A stretch of 64,000 nt of DNA from CAZIQY01 sp964541605. GTDB lineage: Bacteria; Desulfobacterota; Syntrophia; Syntrophales; UBA2185. Positions 17,262-26,046 of the stretch are shown here, piece by piece (within the stretch, counting starts at the first letter, position 1; each line of letters starts with the position of its first letter). The position numbers and the translations under genes were made by a program. The notes beneath the pieces are model-generated. The model was not told the origin of the DNA. It searched no databases and saw nothing but the letters and a program-made list of their open reading frames with translations. The stretch is from assembly GCA_964541605.1 (NCBI GenBank), contig CAZIQY010000002.1:1-64000 (forward strand). Reading direction: 5' to 3'.

Positions 17262-18332
17262 ATGTCAAAAGTCATGATTCATCCTGCTACCTATGAGAAT
17301 GTCCGTCGGGCAGTGGACCGGGCATTTGAACTCTTCCCTCTGAACCTGAACGGGAAAAAAGTTTTGATAAAACCCAACGTCCTGCGGTCCTCGGAGGCAA
17401 GAGAGGGAATCGTCACCCATCCTGCCGTGCTTCGCGCCGTGGTGGAAAAGGTTGAAACAATGCGGCCGGCTTCTATCGTCGTGGGTGACAATCCGGGCGT
17501 TTTCAGCTATGGGGCAAACGAGGAAAGCTTCCAGAGTACGGGGTTAATGGAGGCAGCGAAGGGCTATTATCAGAATATCGGAAACGATTCGCAGAAGGTT
17601 GACTTCAATCCCGACTTCATGCCCACCGTGAGTGTCTCACAGGCTATTATGGACGCCGATATTGTCATCAGCCTGCCAAAATTCAAAACCCACGGACTGA
17701 CTGTCATCACCGGAGCGATTAAAAACAGTTACGGTTTTTTACCCGGCGCCCAGAAAGCCAAACTGCACAAGGAGGCCGGCAATGCCGAGCGCTTCCATGA
17801 AATGCTGGTTGACGTGTTCCGCCTCCGGATACCCGACATGTTCATCATGGACGCCGTGGTCGGCATGGAGGGGAACGGCCCCGCATCGCCCGACCTCAGG
17901 AATATCGGCCTAATCCTGGCCTCCGACAACGCCGTGGCTCTGGATTCTGTAGTTGCGGTCATGATGGGATGTGAGCCGGGCCGGTTGCGGACCCTTCAAA
18001 AGGCAAGAGAACAGGGGTTGGGAGACTACGACCTCCGTACGATCGAAATTATCGGGGAATTGAAGCCGCTGCCGGATTTCAAGCTACCTCCGTTCAGCGG
18101 GGAAGTGCTTCTGCAAAACGAAGCTATGCAAACGTTGATCCGCAATCGAATACGCATGCGGCCGAAAGCCGATCCGGGCTTGTGCACGGGATGCGGCGCC
18201 TGTATCGATCAGTGTACGGTGTCGGCGTTGTCTATGGACGACGACAATATTCCCCGGGTGGACGCCGACACGTGCATTGCCTGTTTCTGCTGCCAGGAAA
18301 TATGTCCCGAGAAGGCCATGACTCTGAGATAA
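17262..18332 (+). CDS. DUF362 protein with C-terminal 2[4Fe-4S] ferredoxin domain
   Basis: A 356-residue cytoplasmic protein. Residues 1-300 are DUF362 (KVLIKPNVLRSSEAREGIVT, SLPKFKTHGLTVITGAIKNS, LILASDNAVALDSVVAVMMG). Residues about 305-356 hold two ferredoxin cysteine sets, CTGCGACIDQC and CIACFCCQEIC; the latter CxxCxxC set has the spacing of a [4Fe-4S] ligand group. Such proteins are common in strict anaerobes and are thought to be redox proteins, but the reaction is unknown. The DUF2332 gene begins at the base after its stop codon, so the two are cotranscribed. Confidence 0.88.
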   Translation: MSKVMIHPATYENVRRAVDRAFELFPLNLNGKKVLIKPNVLRSSEAREGIVTHPAVLRAVVEKVETMRPASIVVGDNPGVFSYGANEESFQSTGLMEAAKGYYQNIGNDSQKVDFNPDFMPTVSVSQAIMDADIVISLPKFKTHGLTVITGAIKNSYGFLPGAQKAKLHKEAGNAERFHEMLVDVFRLRIPDMFIMDAVVGMEGNGPASPDLRNIGLILASDNAVALDSVVAVMMGCEPGRLRTLQKAREQGLGDYDLRTIEIIGELKPLPDFKLPPFSGEVLLQNEAMQTLIRNRIRMRPKADPGLCTGCGACIDQCTVSALSMDDDNIPRVDADTCIACFCCQEICPEKAMTLR

Positions 18333-19373
18333 ATGATTGGATTAGAAGAGATTGCGGAGAGTTTTTCCCACAGCGCCGCCCACGAGTTCAGCGGATCTTC
18401 CCCTCTCTATGAGCGGCTGTCAATCGGCATCAGCAATGACCCGGAGTTGCTCGAGCTTGCCGCGAATGCCATCTCAAAACCCGTCCCCATGATCTTTTTT
18501 GCGGCGGTGCACTTCCTGCTCCTGAATGGAAAGGAGCATCCACTGGCGGTATATTTCCCCGATATCACCCCTCAGCCTGATGTTGTCAAAGGCGATCCGT
18601 ATCCGGACTTCCGGGATTTCTGCCTTGAACGCCGCGCTGAAATCGGGCGCCTCGTATCGACACACCACGTGCAGACCAACGAGGTTCGCCGGAGCGCCTG
18701 CCTGCTGCCCGCATTCGGAATCGTCGCCCGGCAGGCGGAGGATCTTCCGCTTGCCCTGGTTGAGATCGGAGCGAGCGCCGGACTCAACCTGCTCTGGGAT
18801 CATTACGCCTACGATTATGGAAACGGCAGATTTTACGGAAACAGGGCATCGTCCGTTCGCCTGACCTGCGGCTTGCGGGGAGAGAAAATCCCGCCTTTCC
18901 CGAAGACGTTTCCGCGAATAGCCTCGCGTCTTGGACTGGACATTTATCCGATCGACGTGCGGCAAGATTCATCAGCCAACTGGCTGCGGGCATTCATCTG
19001 GCCGGAGCATACGGCCCGTTTTGAAATGCTGGAAAGCGCCATCGAGATCGCCAGGCGCCGCCCGCCCGAACTGCGTGCGGGAGATGCCCTGGAGCTGCTT
19101 CCCTCCGTCATGGCGATGACGCCGGCGGATACGGCCCTTTGCCTTTTTCATACCTTCGTCAGCAATCAGATGTCGCCGGAAGCGCTCAAACGTCTGGCGA
19201 AGCTGATTGCCGGCTGTGGTTCGCAGCGCGATGTTTTCTGCATATCAATAGATTTTGCAGACAATTGCCCACGGCTGGATTTGCTTTCATACACGGAAGG
19301 TGTCAAAATTCACCGTCACCTGGCGAATTGCAGCGGCCATTCCCGCTGGATGGAGTGGCTTTTAGAGGGGTAA
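18333..19373 (+). CDS. DUF2332 family protein
   Basis: A 346-residue soluble protein of the DUF2332 family, recognised from the start region (ESFSHSAAHEFSGSSPLYER), TNEVRRSACLLPAFGIVA, and LALVEIGASAGLNLLWDHY. The last motif resembles the glycine-rich SAM-binding turn of a methyltransferase-like fold, but no activity is established. Its ATG directly abuts the stop codon of the DUF362 gene, implying translational coupling. Confidence 0.85.
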   Translation: MIGLEEIAESFSHSAAHEFSGSSPLYERLSIGISNDPELLELAANAISKPVPMIFFAAVHFLLLNGKEHPLAVYFPDITPQPDVVKGDPYPDFRDFCLERRAEIGRLVSTHHVQTNEVRRSACLLPAFGIVARQAEDLPLALVEIGASAGLNLLWDHYAYDYGNGRFYGNRASSVRLTCGLRGEKIPPFPKTFPRIASRLGLDIYPIDVRQDSSANWLRAFIWPEHTARFEMLESAIEIARRRPPELRAGDALELLPSVMAMTPADTALCLFHTFVSNQMSPEALKRLAKLIAGCGSQRDVFCISIDFADNCPRLDLLSYTEGVKIHRHLANCSGHSRWMEWLLEG

Positions 19374-19404
19374 TATCTCCCCAAAGTCGGGGTAAGTTAC
19401 CCCG
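19367..19404 (+). promoter_or_regulatory. Tandem dyad sites upstream of the formate dehydrogenase promoter (activator-site candidates)
   Basis: Two inverted repeats 22 bases apart: GGGG-N8-CCCC at 19367-19382 and the near-perfect CGGGGTAAGTTACCCCG at 19388-19404. They lie about 65-100 bases before the GG of the sigma-54 promoter, where an NtrC-type activator usually binds. The same arrangement recurs at 27466-27502. Assignment to the regulator at 26047 is inference. Confidence 0.6.
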
Positions 19405-19468
19405 TCATCCATAAATACGCCCTGCGCATTTTATCCATTATCAACATTATATCAAGCACTTATTCTTT

Positions 19469-19484
19469 TGGTATCAAAATTGCC
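19469..19484 (+). promoter_or_regulatory. Sigma-54-type promoter of the formate dehydrogenase operon
   Basis: TGGTATCAAAATTGCC has the invariant GG and GC of -24/-12 promoters at the correct 10-base separation (consensus TGGCAC-N5-TTGC). It ends 50 bases before the first gene. Sigma-54 promoters need an AAA+ activator, which is encoded 6.5 kb downstream. Confidence 0.62.
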
Positions 19485-19534
19485 TTACCAAGATCGCTAT
19501 TGAAAAAAAGCATCGAGGACAAGGAGGGACCATC

Positions 19535-20377
19535 ATGGGGGATCATTGCGAGAACATATACGGGCTTCGACCCGTGTCCATCATCCGGACATTGCCCCAG
19601 ATCAAGGACCACAGGCTGTTCCAGTTGAAGCTGGAAGACGGAACGACATGGGACAGTTTTGGCCATCAACCGGGACAGTTTATTGAGGTTTCCATTTTCG
19701 GCAAGGGAGAGGCGCCCATCAGCATATCTTCCCCGCCGACCAGGCCCCATACCCTGGAGATATGTGTGCGACGCACGGGAAGAGTGACCGACGCTCTTTT
19801 CGAAATGGAAAAAGGCTCCACGTTTCACATCCGGGGACCGTATGGCAGAGGATTCCCGGTGGAAACGCTGAAAGACAAGAAACTTCTGCTCATCGCCGGC
19901 GGCCTCGGACTTGCCCCGCTTCGCTCTCTCCTCCTGTACGTCCTCGACAGGAGAGATGAATTTGACGATCTCATCCTGATGTACGGAACAAACAACCCGG
20001 ATAACGTACTATTCAAGTACGAATTGCTGAGCTTTTACGACAGGGAAGACATCAATTATCTCTACAGCGTGGACAGGGACGACGAGGGCATCTGGAAACA
20101 GTACGTAGGCGTGGTGACGGGGCTGTTCGACCGTGCCGCCCTGTCTCCGGAAGACACCCATGCCGTCATGTGCGGTCCCCCGATCATGTACCGTTTTGTT
20201 CTGCAAAAACTCCTGAACCTGGGCTTCTCCAGAAGTCACATCTTCATGTCCCTTGAAAGAATGATGAAGTGCGGTGTCGGAAAGTGCGGACACTGTGCCA
20301 TGGGCGACAGATACTGTTGTATCGATGGACCCGTTTTCCCCTATACAGAGCTTGAAAATATAAAGGAGGCAATCTAA
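19535..20377 (+). CDS. FAD/NAD(P)-binding electron-transfer subunit (AsrB / hydrogenase gamma-like)
   Basis: A 280-residue flavoprotein. Residues 10-100 form a ferredoxin-reductase FAD domain (APISISSPP) and 105-230 the NAD(P) domain (LLLIAGGLGLAPLRSLLLYV, VMCGPPIMYRFV). The C-terminus carries [2Fe-2S] cysteines in CGVGKCGHC and YCC. This is the gamma-subunit plan of soluble NAD(P)-linked hydrogenases and AsrB of anaerobic sulfite reductase. Placed first in an operon with a formate dehydrogenase and an AsrA-like subunit, it probably exchanges electrons with NAD(P). An AGGAGG site precedes the ATG; fdhA begins 2 bases after its stop. Confidence 0.85.
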   Translation: MGDHCENIYGLRPVSIIRTLPQIKDHRLFQLKLEDGTTWDSFGHQPGQFIEVSIFGKGEAPISISSPPTRPHTLEICVRRTGRVTDALFEMEKGSTFHIRGPYGRGFPVETLKDKKLLLIAGGLGLAPLRSLLLYVLDRRDEFDDLILMYGTNNPDNVLFKYELLSFYDREDINYLYSVDRDDEGIWKQYVGVVTGLFDRAALSPEDTHAVMCGPPIMYRFVLQKLLNLGFSRSHIFMSLERMMKCGVGKCGHCAMGDRYCCIDGPVFPYTELENIKEAI

Positions 20378-20379
20378 TC

Positions 20380-22416
20380 ATGAAGAGGACCCGGACAATA
20401 TGCCCCTTTTGCGGCTGCGGTTGTAACTTCTACCTCGTATCCGAAGGTGACAGGGTGGTGGGGATAGAACCCAGCCCTTCAAACCCAGTCAACAAGGGAA
20501 TGTTATGCGTCAAGGGCTGGAACGCCTATGAATTCATTCATTCGCCGGAAAGACTGACAACGCCGCTGGTCAGGAAGCAGGGCAAACTCACGGAGAGTTC
20601 GTGGGACGAGGCATTGAAGATCGTCTCGGAAAGACTGATGGACATAAAAAACCGGCACGGCAGCCGCTCACTGGCCTTTCTCAGTTCCGCAAAAGTGACC
20701 AATGAAGAGAACTACCTCTTCATGAAGATGGCGCGGGCCGCGTTTGGAACGAACAACGTCGATCATTGCGCCCGGCTCTGACACAGTGTAACGGTGGTCG
20801 GTCTGGCCGCTACATTCGGATCCGGAGCGATGACAAATTCCATCAACGAGTTTGACGACGCCGATCTGTTTTTTATTACAGGCTCAAATACGACAGCGCA
20901 GCATCCGTTGATCGGATCGCGCATCATAAACGCGAAGGAAAGGGGCGCCCAAATTATCCTTCTGGACCCGCGAGAAATACCCCTCGCCCGATTCGCCGAT
21001 CTGCACATGAGGCAGCATATCGGTTCAGATGTGGCCGTGCTGAACGGCATGATGAACATCATCATCGAAGAAGGGCTCTATGACAAAGCATTTGTCGAGA
21101 AGAGAACCGAAGGGTTCGATCAGCTCAAAGCCGTTGTCAGCCGCTACACCCCGCGGGTCGTGGAAAAGATTTCCGGCATCGCCGCACATGACATTGAGAA
21201 GGCAGCCCGTCTTTATGCCGGGGCGGACAAGGCCATGCTTGTATACGCCATGGGCATCACCCAGCATACAACCGGCACGGACAACGTGAAATCCTGTGCG
21301 AACCTGTCGATGCTCACCGGCCATATCGGAAGACCCTCGACAGGGGTGAACCCGCTGCGGGGGCAGAACAATGTCCAGGGCGCCTGTGATATGGGTGCGC
21401 TTCCCAACGTGTACAGCGGCTATCAGCCGGTCATCGATGCGACTGTTAAGAAGAAATTTGAGGAGGCTTGGAAGAGGGAAAACCTTGACGACAAACCCGG
21501 CCTGACCATTACCGACATGATGACTGCCGCCCAGAACGGCACCGTCCGAGCCATCTACATCATGGGAGAAAATCCCCTGATGAGCGATCCGGACACGTCG
21601 CACATAGAGCATGCCCTCTCCAGCCTCGATTTTCTTGTCGTGCAGGATATCTTCCTGACGGAAACGGCTTCACGGGCCGATGTGGTCCTCCCCGCGGCTT
21701 CATTTGCCGAGAAGGAAGGGACCTACACCAACACGGAAAGGCGGGTTCAACTCTCAAGACAGGCCATACCGCCCCCCGGATCGGCCAGGCCCGACTGGGA
21801 AATTATATGCGATGTGAGCAGGCTTGCCGGCTATCCCATGAATTATAAATCTACCGCGGACATCATGAAGGAAATAAACGCCTTGACGCCGTCTTATGCG
21901 GGGATTACCTGGGAGAGGCTTGAAAAGGGACAGGGCATTCAATGGCCCTGCCCGAACGAGGAACACGGAGGTACCCCTTACCTGCACAGAGACAGGTTCT
22001 CCAAAGGCATGGGCACGTTTCTGCCGTGCGATTTCAAACCCGTCGCCGAGGTGCCCGATGAGGAGTACGATTTCATGCTCACAACCGGTCGCATTTACTA
22101 TCATTACCACACGGGAACCATGACCCGGAGGACGAGTATCCTGGAACGGGAGGCTCCGGCGCCGCTCATCGAAATCAACCCCGATGATGCAAAGAGGCTC
22201 GGCATCAGGGGCAATGATGTCATCGAGCTGACATCGAGGAGAGGCTCCATTAAGGCAAGGGCGGAACTTACCACCAGAGTGCCGAGAAAGGTGGTGTTTT
22301 CCACGTTCCATTTCCATGAAGCGCCCGTCAATGTGCTGACCAACCCGGCACACGATCCGGTTGCAAAGATTCCCGAATACAAGGGATGTGCCGTCAAAGT
22401 CAGGAGGTGCATATGA
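20380..22416 (+). CDS. fdhA: Selenocysteine-containing formate dehydrogenase catalytic subunit
   Basis: A 678-residue molybdopterin (Mo or W) enzyme interconverting formate and CO2. The frame contains TGA at 20779-20781, read as selenocysteine at residue 134 in HCARL-Sec-HSVTV, exactly where FdhF-type enzymes have Sec or Cys. The reading frame continues without a break through FGSGAMTNS. The N-terminal [4Fe-4S] cluster uses Cys8, Cys11, Cys15 and Cys43 (CPFCGCGC, GMLCVKGW). The C-terminal molybdopterin dinucleotide domain starts around residue 560 (TGRIYYHYHTGTMTRR). No Tat signal is present, so it is cytoplasmic. Automated callers would split it at the TGA into two genes. Its stop overlaps the next start (ATGA). 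Confidence 0.95.
20779..20820 (+). promoter_or_regulatory. Bacterial SECIS element of fdhA
   Basis: Directly after the TGA codon, the bases around 20791-20812 can fold into a hairpin (GTGGTCG pairing with TGGCCGC through G-C and G-U pairs) that presents GGTCTG at 20800-20805. The 18-base distance from TGA to this GGTCTG is the same as I recall for the E. coli fdhF SECIS, where GGUCU forms the SelB-binding loop. Confidence 0.75.
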
Positions 22417-23432
22417 AAACATTGGCAAAAAAAGACGTCACCCGTCTTCTCAAAACATGGACAAAAGAATACTCGGTTCTGGCGCCAGCCAGAAAATCTT
22501 CGGGAGATTGTATCTTTGAGCCTTTCCAGGAAGGTTCGTTTACCCTCGACTACGGGAAACCCTCTCTTCCGCCGAAGGCAGTCTTTCTGCCGCACAGTGA
22601 CGTCATATTCAAGGTTGAAAAAAATGAATTCCGGGAGGTGGTGTCGGCAAAAAAGACGATCCTGTTCGGGATACGATCCTGTGACATGATGGGCATCCGC
22701 CAATCCACGAGTTTTATGACCCGGGATCAAAAAGATATCTACTACAACGAGAACCGGATTCAGGCAATTACCGTTGTCATGGCCTGTCCCGGCCCCCAGA
22801 ACGAGACATGTTTCTGCACGACAACGCGGAGCGGACCGGTTGCAGAAAAGGGATTCGATCTGTTGTTCTATGACATGGGGGATACCTTGATGATCGAAAC
22901 GGGCAGCCGGAGGGGAGAAGGCTTGCTGTCATCAGATCTTTTCACCGACATGGACGATGCCCTCGCACGGGAAAAAATTCAAATATTCAAGGAAAAAGCT
23001 GCCGGGGATATACCAAAGGTCGATGCGGTCATGGGAGCCATGAACAAGCTCGAAGACGGCACAGCCGACGAGAAGGTCTGGGAATACTTTGGCAATAAAT
23101 GTATCATGTGCGGAGGGTGCGCTTACGTGTGTCCCACATGCACCTGTTTCAATGTCTATGATCAGGAATCGAGCCCGGGCAGCGGCCTGCGGGCAAGGGC
23201 CTGGGACACCTGTCTCTTCGGCGGTTTTACGCGCGAGGCGTCAGGCCACAATCCGAGATCCACCCAGGCGTCAAGATTGAAGAGACGGCATGAACACAAG
23301 CTTCTTTACTACAACAGGACCGACATTCAGGAAGCCCTGTGCGGATGCGTGGGCTGCGGCCGCTGCTCCGATTACTGCCCTGTCAAAATCGGCGCCCTGG
23401 AAGTGGCAAAAGCCATCAATAATGAACGTTAA
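22413..23432 (+). CDS. Iron-sulfur electron-transfer subunit (AsrA / hydrogenase beta-like)
   Basis: A 339-residue cytoplasmic protein from the ATG that overlaps the fdhA stop (ATGA) and has an AGGAGG site. The N-terminal half matches the hydrogenase beta/AsrA family (ILFGIRSCDMMGIRQ, VVMACPGPQNETCFC). The C-terminus has two [4Fe-4S] sets, CIMCGGCAYVCPTC and CGCVGCGRCSDYCPVK. It would relay electrons between the formate dehydrogenase and the flavoprotein encoded at 19535. In archaeal sulfhydrogenases the same beta/gamma pair serves a NiFe hydrogenase; here the catalytic module is a formate dehydrogenase. Confidence 0.85.
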   Translation: MKTLAKKDVTRLLKTWTKEYSVLAPARKSSGDCIFEPFQEGSFTLDYGKPSLPPKAVFLPHSDVIFKVEKNEFREVVSAKKTILFGIRSCDMMGIRQSTSFMTRDQKDIYYNENRIQAITVVMACPGPQNETCFCTTTRSGPVAEKGFDLLFYDMGDTLMIETGSRRGEGLLSSDLFTDMDDALAREKIQIFKEKAAGDIPKVDAVMGAMNKLEDGTADEKVWEYFGNKCIMCGGCAYVCPTCTCFNVYDQESSPGSGLRARAWDTCLFGGFTREASGHNPRSTQASRLKRRHEHKLLYYNRTDIQEALCGCVGCGRCSDYCPVKIGALEVAKAINNER

Positions 23433-23444
23433 CGGAGGTTCCCC

Positions 23445-23834
23445 ATGACTGAGAAAAAAAAGATACTGATCATCGATGACGATAAGGACTATGGCGAGGC
23501 GCTCAGGATTGTTCTGGAAAATAACGGTTTCATGGTTGATCATGTTCTTAATATCCAGGACGGCCGCAAAACCCTGGAAGCTGACAGACCGGATTTGATC
23601 ATCCTGGACGTGATGATGGACAAGCACACGGACGGATTCGATCTGTGTTACAGCCTGAAACACGATGAAACATGCAAAGAAATCCCCATCCTGATGGTAA
23701 CTGCCGTTACCGATAAAACAGGGTTTAAGTTTTCTCCTGATACGGACGGTGAATATCTGCAGGCGGACGATTATGTGGCAAAGCCCATTCCTGTTCCGGA
23801 ACTTCTCTCAAGGGTGAAAAAGCTGATCGGATGA
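23445..23834 (+). CDS. Single-domain response regulator
   Basis: A 129-residue receiver domain with no output domain. The acidic pocket is IIDDDKD, the phosphorylated residue is Asp55 (LIILDVMMDK), and the switch Thr and Lys are in LMVTAV and YVAKPIP. It has a short insertion (about residues 85-105, FKFSPDTDGEYLQADD). It follows the AsrA-like gene by 12 bases with a GGAGG site, so it is the last gene of the dehydrogenase operon. It could act in a phosphorelay or bind a partner protein. Confidence 0.92.
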   Translation: MTEKKKILIIDDDKDYGEALRIVLENNGFMVDHVLNIQDGRKTLEADRPDLIILDVMMDKHTDGFDLCYSLKHDETCKEIPILMVTAVTDKTGFKFSPDTDGEYLQADDYVAKPIPVPELLSRVKKLIG

Positions 23835-23932
23835 ACCCGCGTATTCCCCTTCCCGGCGCACCCAAAGAATGTTTGATAATGCCAGGTTATCCGTGATAGT
23901 ATTCGGGTGATTTCCAACATCGGGCAGACACA

Positions 23933-25939
23933 ATGAAAATCACTGACAGTCTCATAGAGCGGCTTTTCAAGTTAGACCTGCAGAGCCGCCTTGTCGCCGG
24001 GTTCCTGATCGCCACATGCCTCACGGGTTTCTTCGCCACCATTATCAGCGTATGGACCATCAACAGGAGCACCATCGCAGAGGTGCAGAACAGGGTGCGC
24101 CAGGACATCAATACTGCAAAGCTGATCTATAACAGCACGCTTCAGAAAATAACGTCCCTGGTTCAGTTTACCGCCGAAGGGTCCGATCTGCATGGGCCTG
24201 CAACCGGGCAGGATATCGCCCGAATGGGACACTTGAGAGGACTCATTCGAAAAGGGACGGATTCTCAGTCTCAGGACAACCACATTTTTCTCGACATGCT
24301 CACCCTTGTGGATGCCGGCGGGAATGTCCTGTACAGGGCGGGCAATCCGGAGATCAGAGGAGACAACCTCCTGCAGGACCCCTTCGTCAGAAACTGCATA
24401 GGGAAAAAGTCCCCCCTGTCCTCAACCGAACTCATGTCCATTGAAAGTATTTTAAGGGAAAATCCCGCCCTCTCGGAACGGGCGAAAACGGATATTGTCA
24501 AGACACCCTTATCCGCCGAAATAAGCGAAGACAAGCTCTCGGAAGGCATGGTCATGAGGGTCGCCTATCCGATAATGGATAAAAAAAATAATCTGCTTGG
24601 AGTTCTTATTGGAGGCGTTCTACTGAACAAGGACAACGCCATTGTGGATCGGATAAAAGAAACCGTCTATCATGGTGAAAAATACAATGGCCGTGAAATG
24701 GGAGTGGCCACCATATTCCAGGGAGGCGTGCGCATATCCACGAACGTCATGACAAAGGATAACAGGCGGGCCATCGGCACCATTCTTTCCAAAGAGGTCT
24801 ATGATCAGGTCATCACAGAAGGCAAAGACTGGGTGGGCAGGGCTTTCGTCGTTAATGACTGGTACATCACCACGTACACCCCGATTTTCAATATGGATAA
24901 AACGCTCATCGGCGTCCTTTACACGGGCATTCTTGAAGCCAAATACCGGGACATAAAATGGAGGACGATCTGGATAAACCTGGGGATAACAACCCTGGGC
25001 ATGATCATCGCCTTTATTATTTCCCTGCGGCTGGGAAACACCATCATCACGAGAATACGCATGTTGAAGGAGGCGACAGAAGCCATCGCTTCAGGAAACC
25101 TGGATTATAAACTCTCGCCCGATAAAATCTCGGGTTTCGACATGCTGGACGAAGCCTTCAATTACATGTCCAAGTCTCTGAAAGACCACGACGATCAACT
25201 TCAGAAAATACATCAGCAGCTGGCAAAAACGGAGAAACTGACCGCCCTGGGCGAGATGGCGGCGGGTGTTGCTCACGAGATCAACAACCCTCTGGGAGGG
25301 ATCCTGTTGTACAGCAACCTCGTCCTGGAAGACATCCCGGAGGACAGCCCCGCACGGGAAAACATGCAGAAGATCATCTATCAGACGAACCGATGCAAGG
25401 AAATCGTACAGAGTCTGCTGGACTTTGCGAGAACGCCGACAGGCGATATGTTTCCTCTGCAGATAAACCAGGCCATCACCACCTCTCTCAAGCTGGTAAG
25501 GGACCAGTCCATGTTCCACGGGATAGAGATAGAAACCCGTCTTGCGGAGAATCTGCCCGAAGTGATAGGCGACAGGTCAAGGCTGGAAGAGGTTTTCCTG
25601 AATCTTTTCATCAATGCGGCCGATGCCATGAAGGGCAGCGGAAAGCTTTCGATCGTGACGGGGCTGAGCACGAACAATGCCGTCAGGATTTTCATATCAG
25701 ACACTGGCGAAGGGATAGACGAAGAACACCTTTCCCACATCTTTGAGCCATTCTTCACAACGAAGGACCCCGGAAAGGGAACGGGACTGGGGCTTTCCAT
25801 CGTCTACGGAATCATCCGGAAACACAGCGGCACAATCGATGCGGAGAGCGAACCCGGAAAGGGGACCACTTTCATCATATCCTTACCCGCATACAGGGGA
25901 AAATACAGCGGTATGGATGACGATGTCTTCTACAGCTAA
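23933..25939 (+). CDS. Membrane sensor histidine kinase with periplasmic cache-type domain
   Basis: A 668-residue kinase. Helix 1 (about residues 20-42) and helix 2 (about 345-367) enclose a large periplasmic region with cache-like features that may bind a small ligand. HAMP follows (about 368-420), then HisKA with the phosphorylated His448 (AAGVAHEINNPLGG) and HATPase_c with the N box (NLFINAADAM), G1 (DTGEGI) and G2 (GKGTGLGLSIVYG). The C-terminus is a conventional kinase end. The NtrC-type regulator gene lies 107 bases downstream, which suggests they form a pair. Confidence 0.93.
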   Translation: MKITDSLIERLFKLDLQSRLVAGFLIATCLTGFFATIISVWTINRSTIAEVQNRVRQDINTAKLIYNSTLQKITSLVQFTAEGSDLHGPATGQDIARMGHLRGLIRKGTDSQSQDNHIFLDMLTLVDAGGNVLYRAGNPEIRGDNLLQDPFVRNCIGKKSPLSSTELMSIESILRENPALSERAKTDIVKTPLSAEISEDKLSEGMVMRVAYPIMDKKNNLLGVLIGGVLLNKDNAIVDRIKETVYHGEKYNGREMGVATIFQGGVRISTNVMTKDNRRAIGTILSKEVYDQVITEGKDWVGRAFVVNDWYITTYTPIFNMDKTLIGVLYTGILEAKYRDIKWRTIWINLGITTLGMIIAFIISLRLGNTIITRIRMLKEATEAIASGNLDYKLSPDKISGFDMLDEAFNYMSKSLKDHDDQLQKIHQQLAKTEKLTALGEMAAGVAHEINNPLGGILLYSNLVLEDIPEDSPARENMQKIIYQTNRCKEIVQSLLDFARTPTGDMFPLQINQAITTSLKLVRDQSMFHGIEIETRLAENLPEVIGDRSRLEEVFLNLFINAADAMKGSGKLSIVTGLSTNNAVRIFISDTGEGIDEEHLSHIFEPFFTTKDPGKGTGLGLSIVYGIIRKHSGTIDAESEPGKGTTFIISLPAYRGKYSGMDDDVFYS

Positions 25940-26046
25940 TCTTTCTCTTGCACAATCTTGTATAATATCATAGCATTCCTCAAGTCCCGCCTCCCCGGTG
26001 GAAAGATTCGCTCTCTGGGCTCCGGATTATTGCGTTTAAAGGGAAA

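Noticed and set aside
20380..20781. Formate dehydrogenase split as two genes or a nonsense pseudogene
   Set aside because: The TGA is at the known selenocysteine position, flanked by perfectly conserved sequence and followed by a SECIS-like hairpin.
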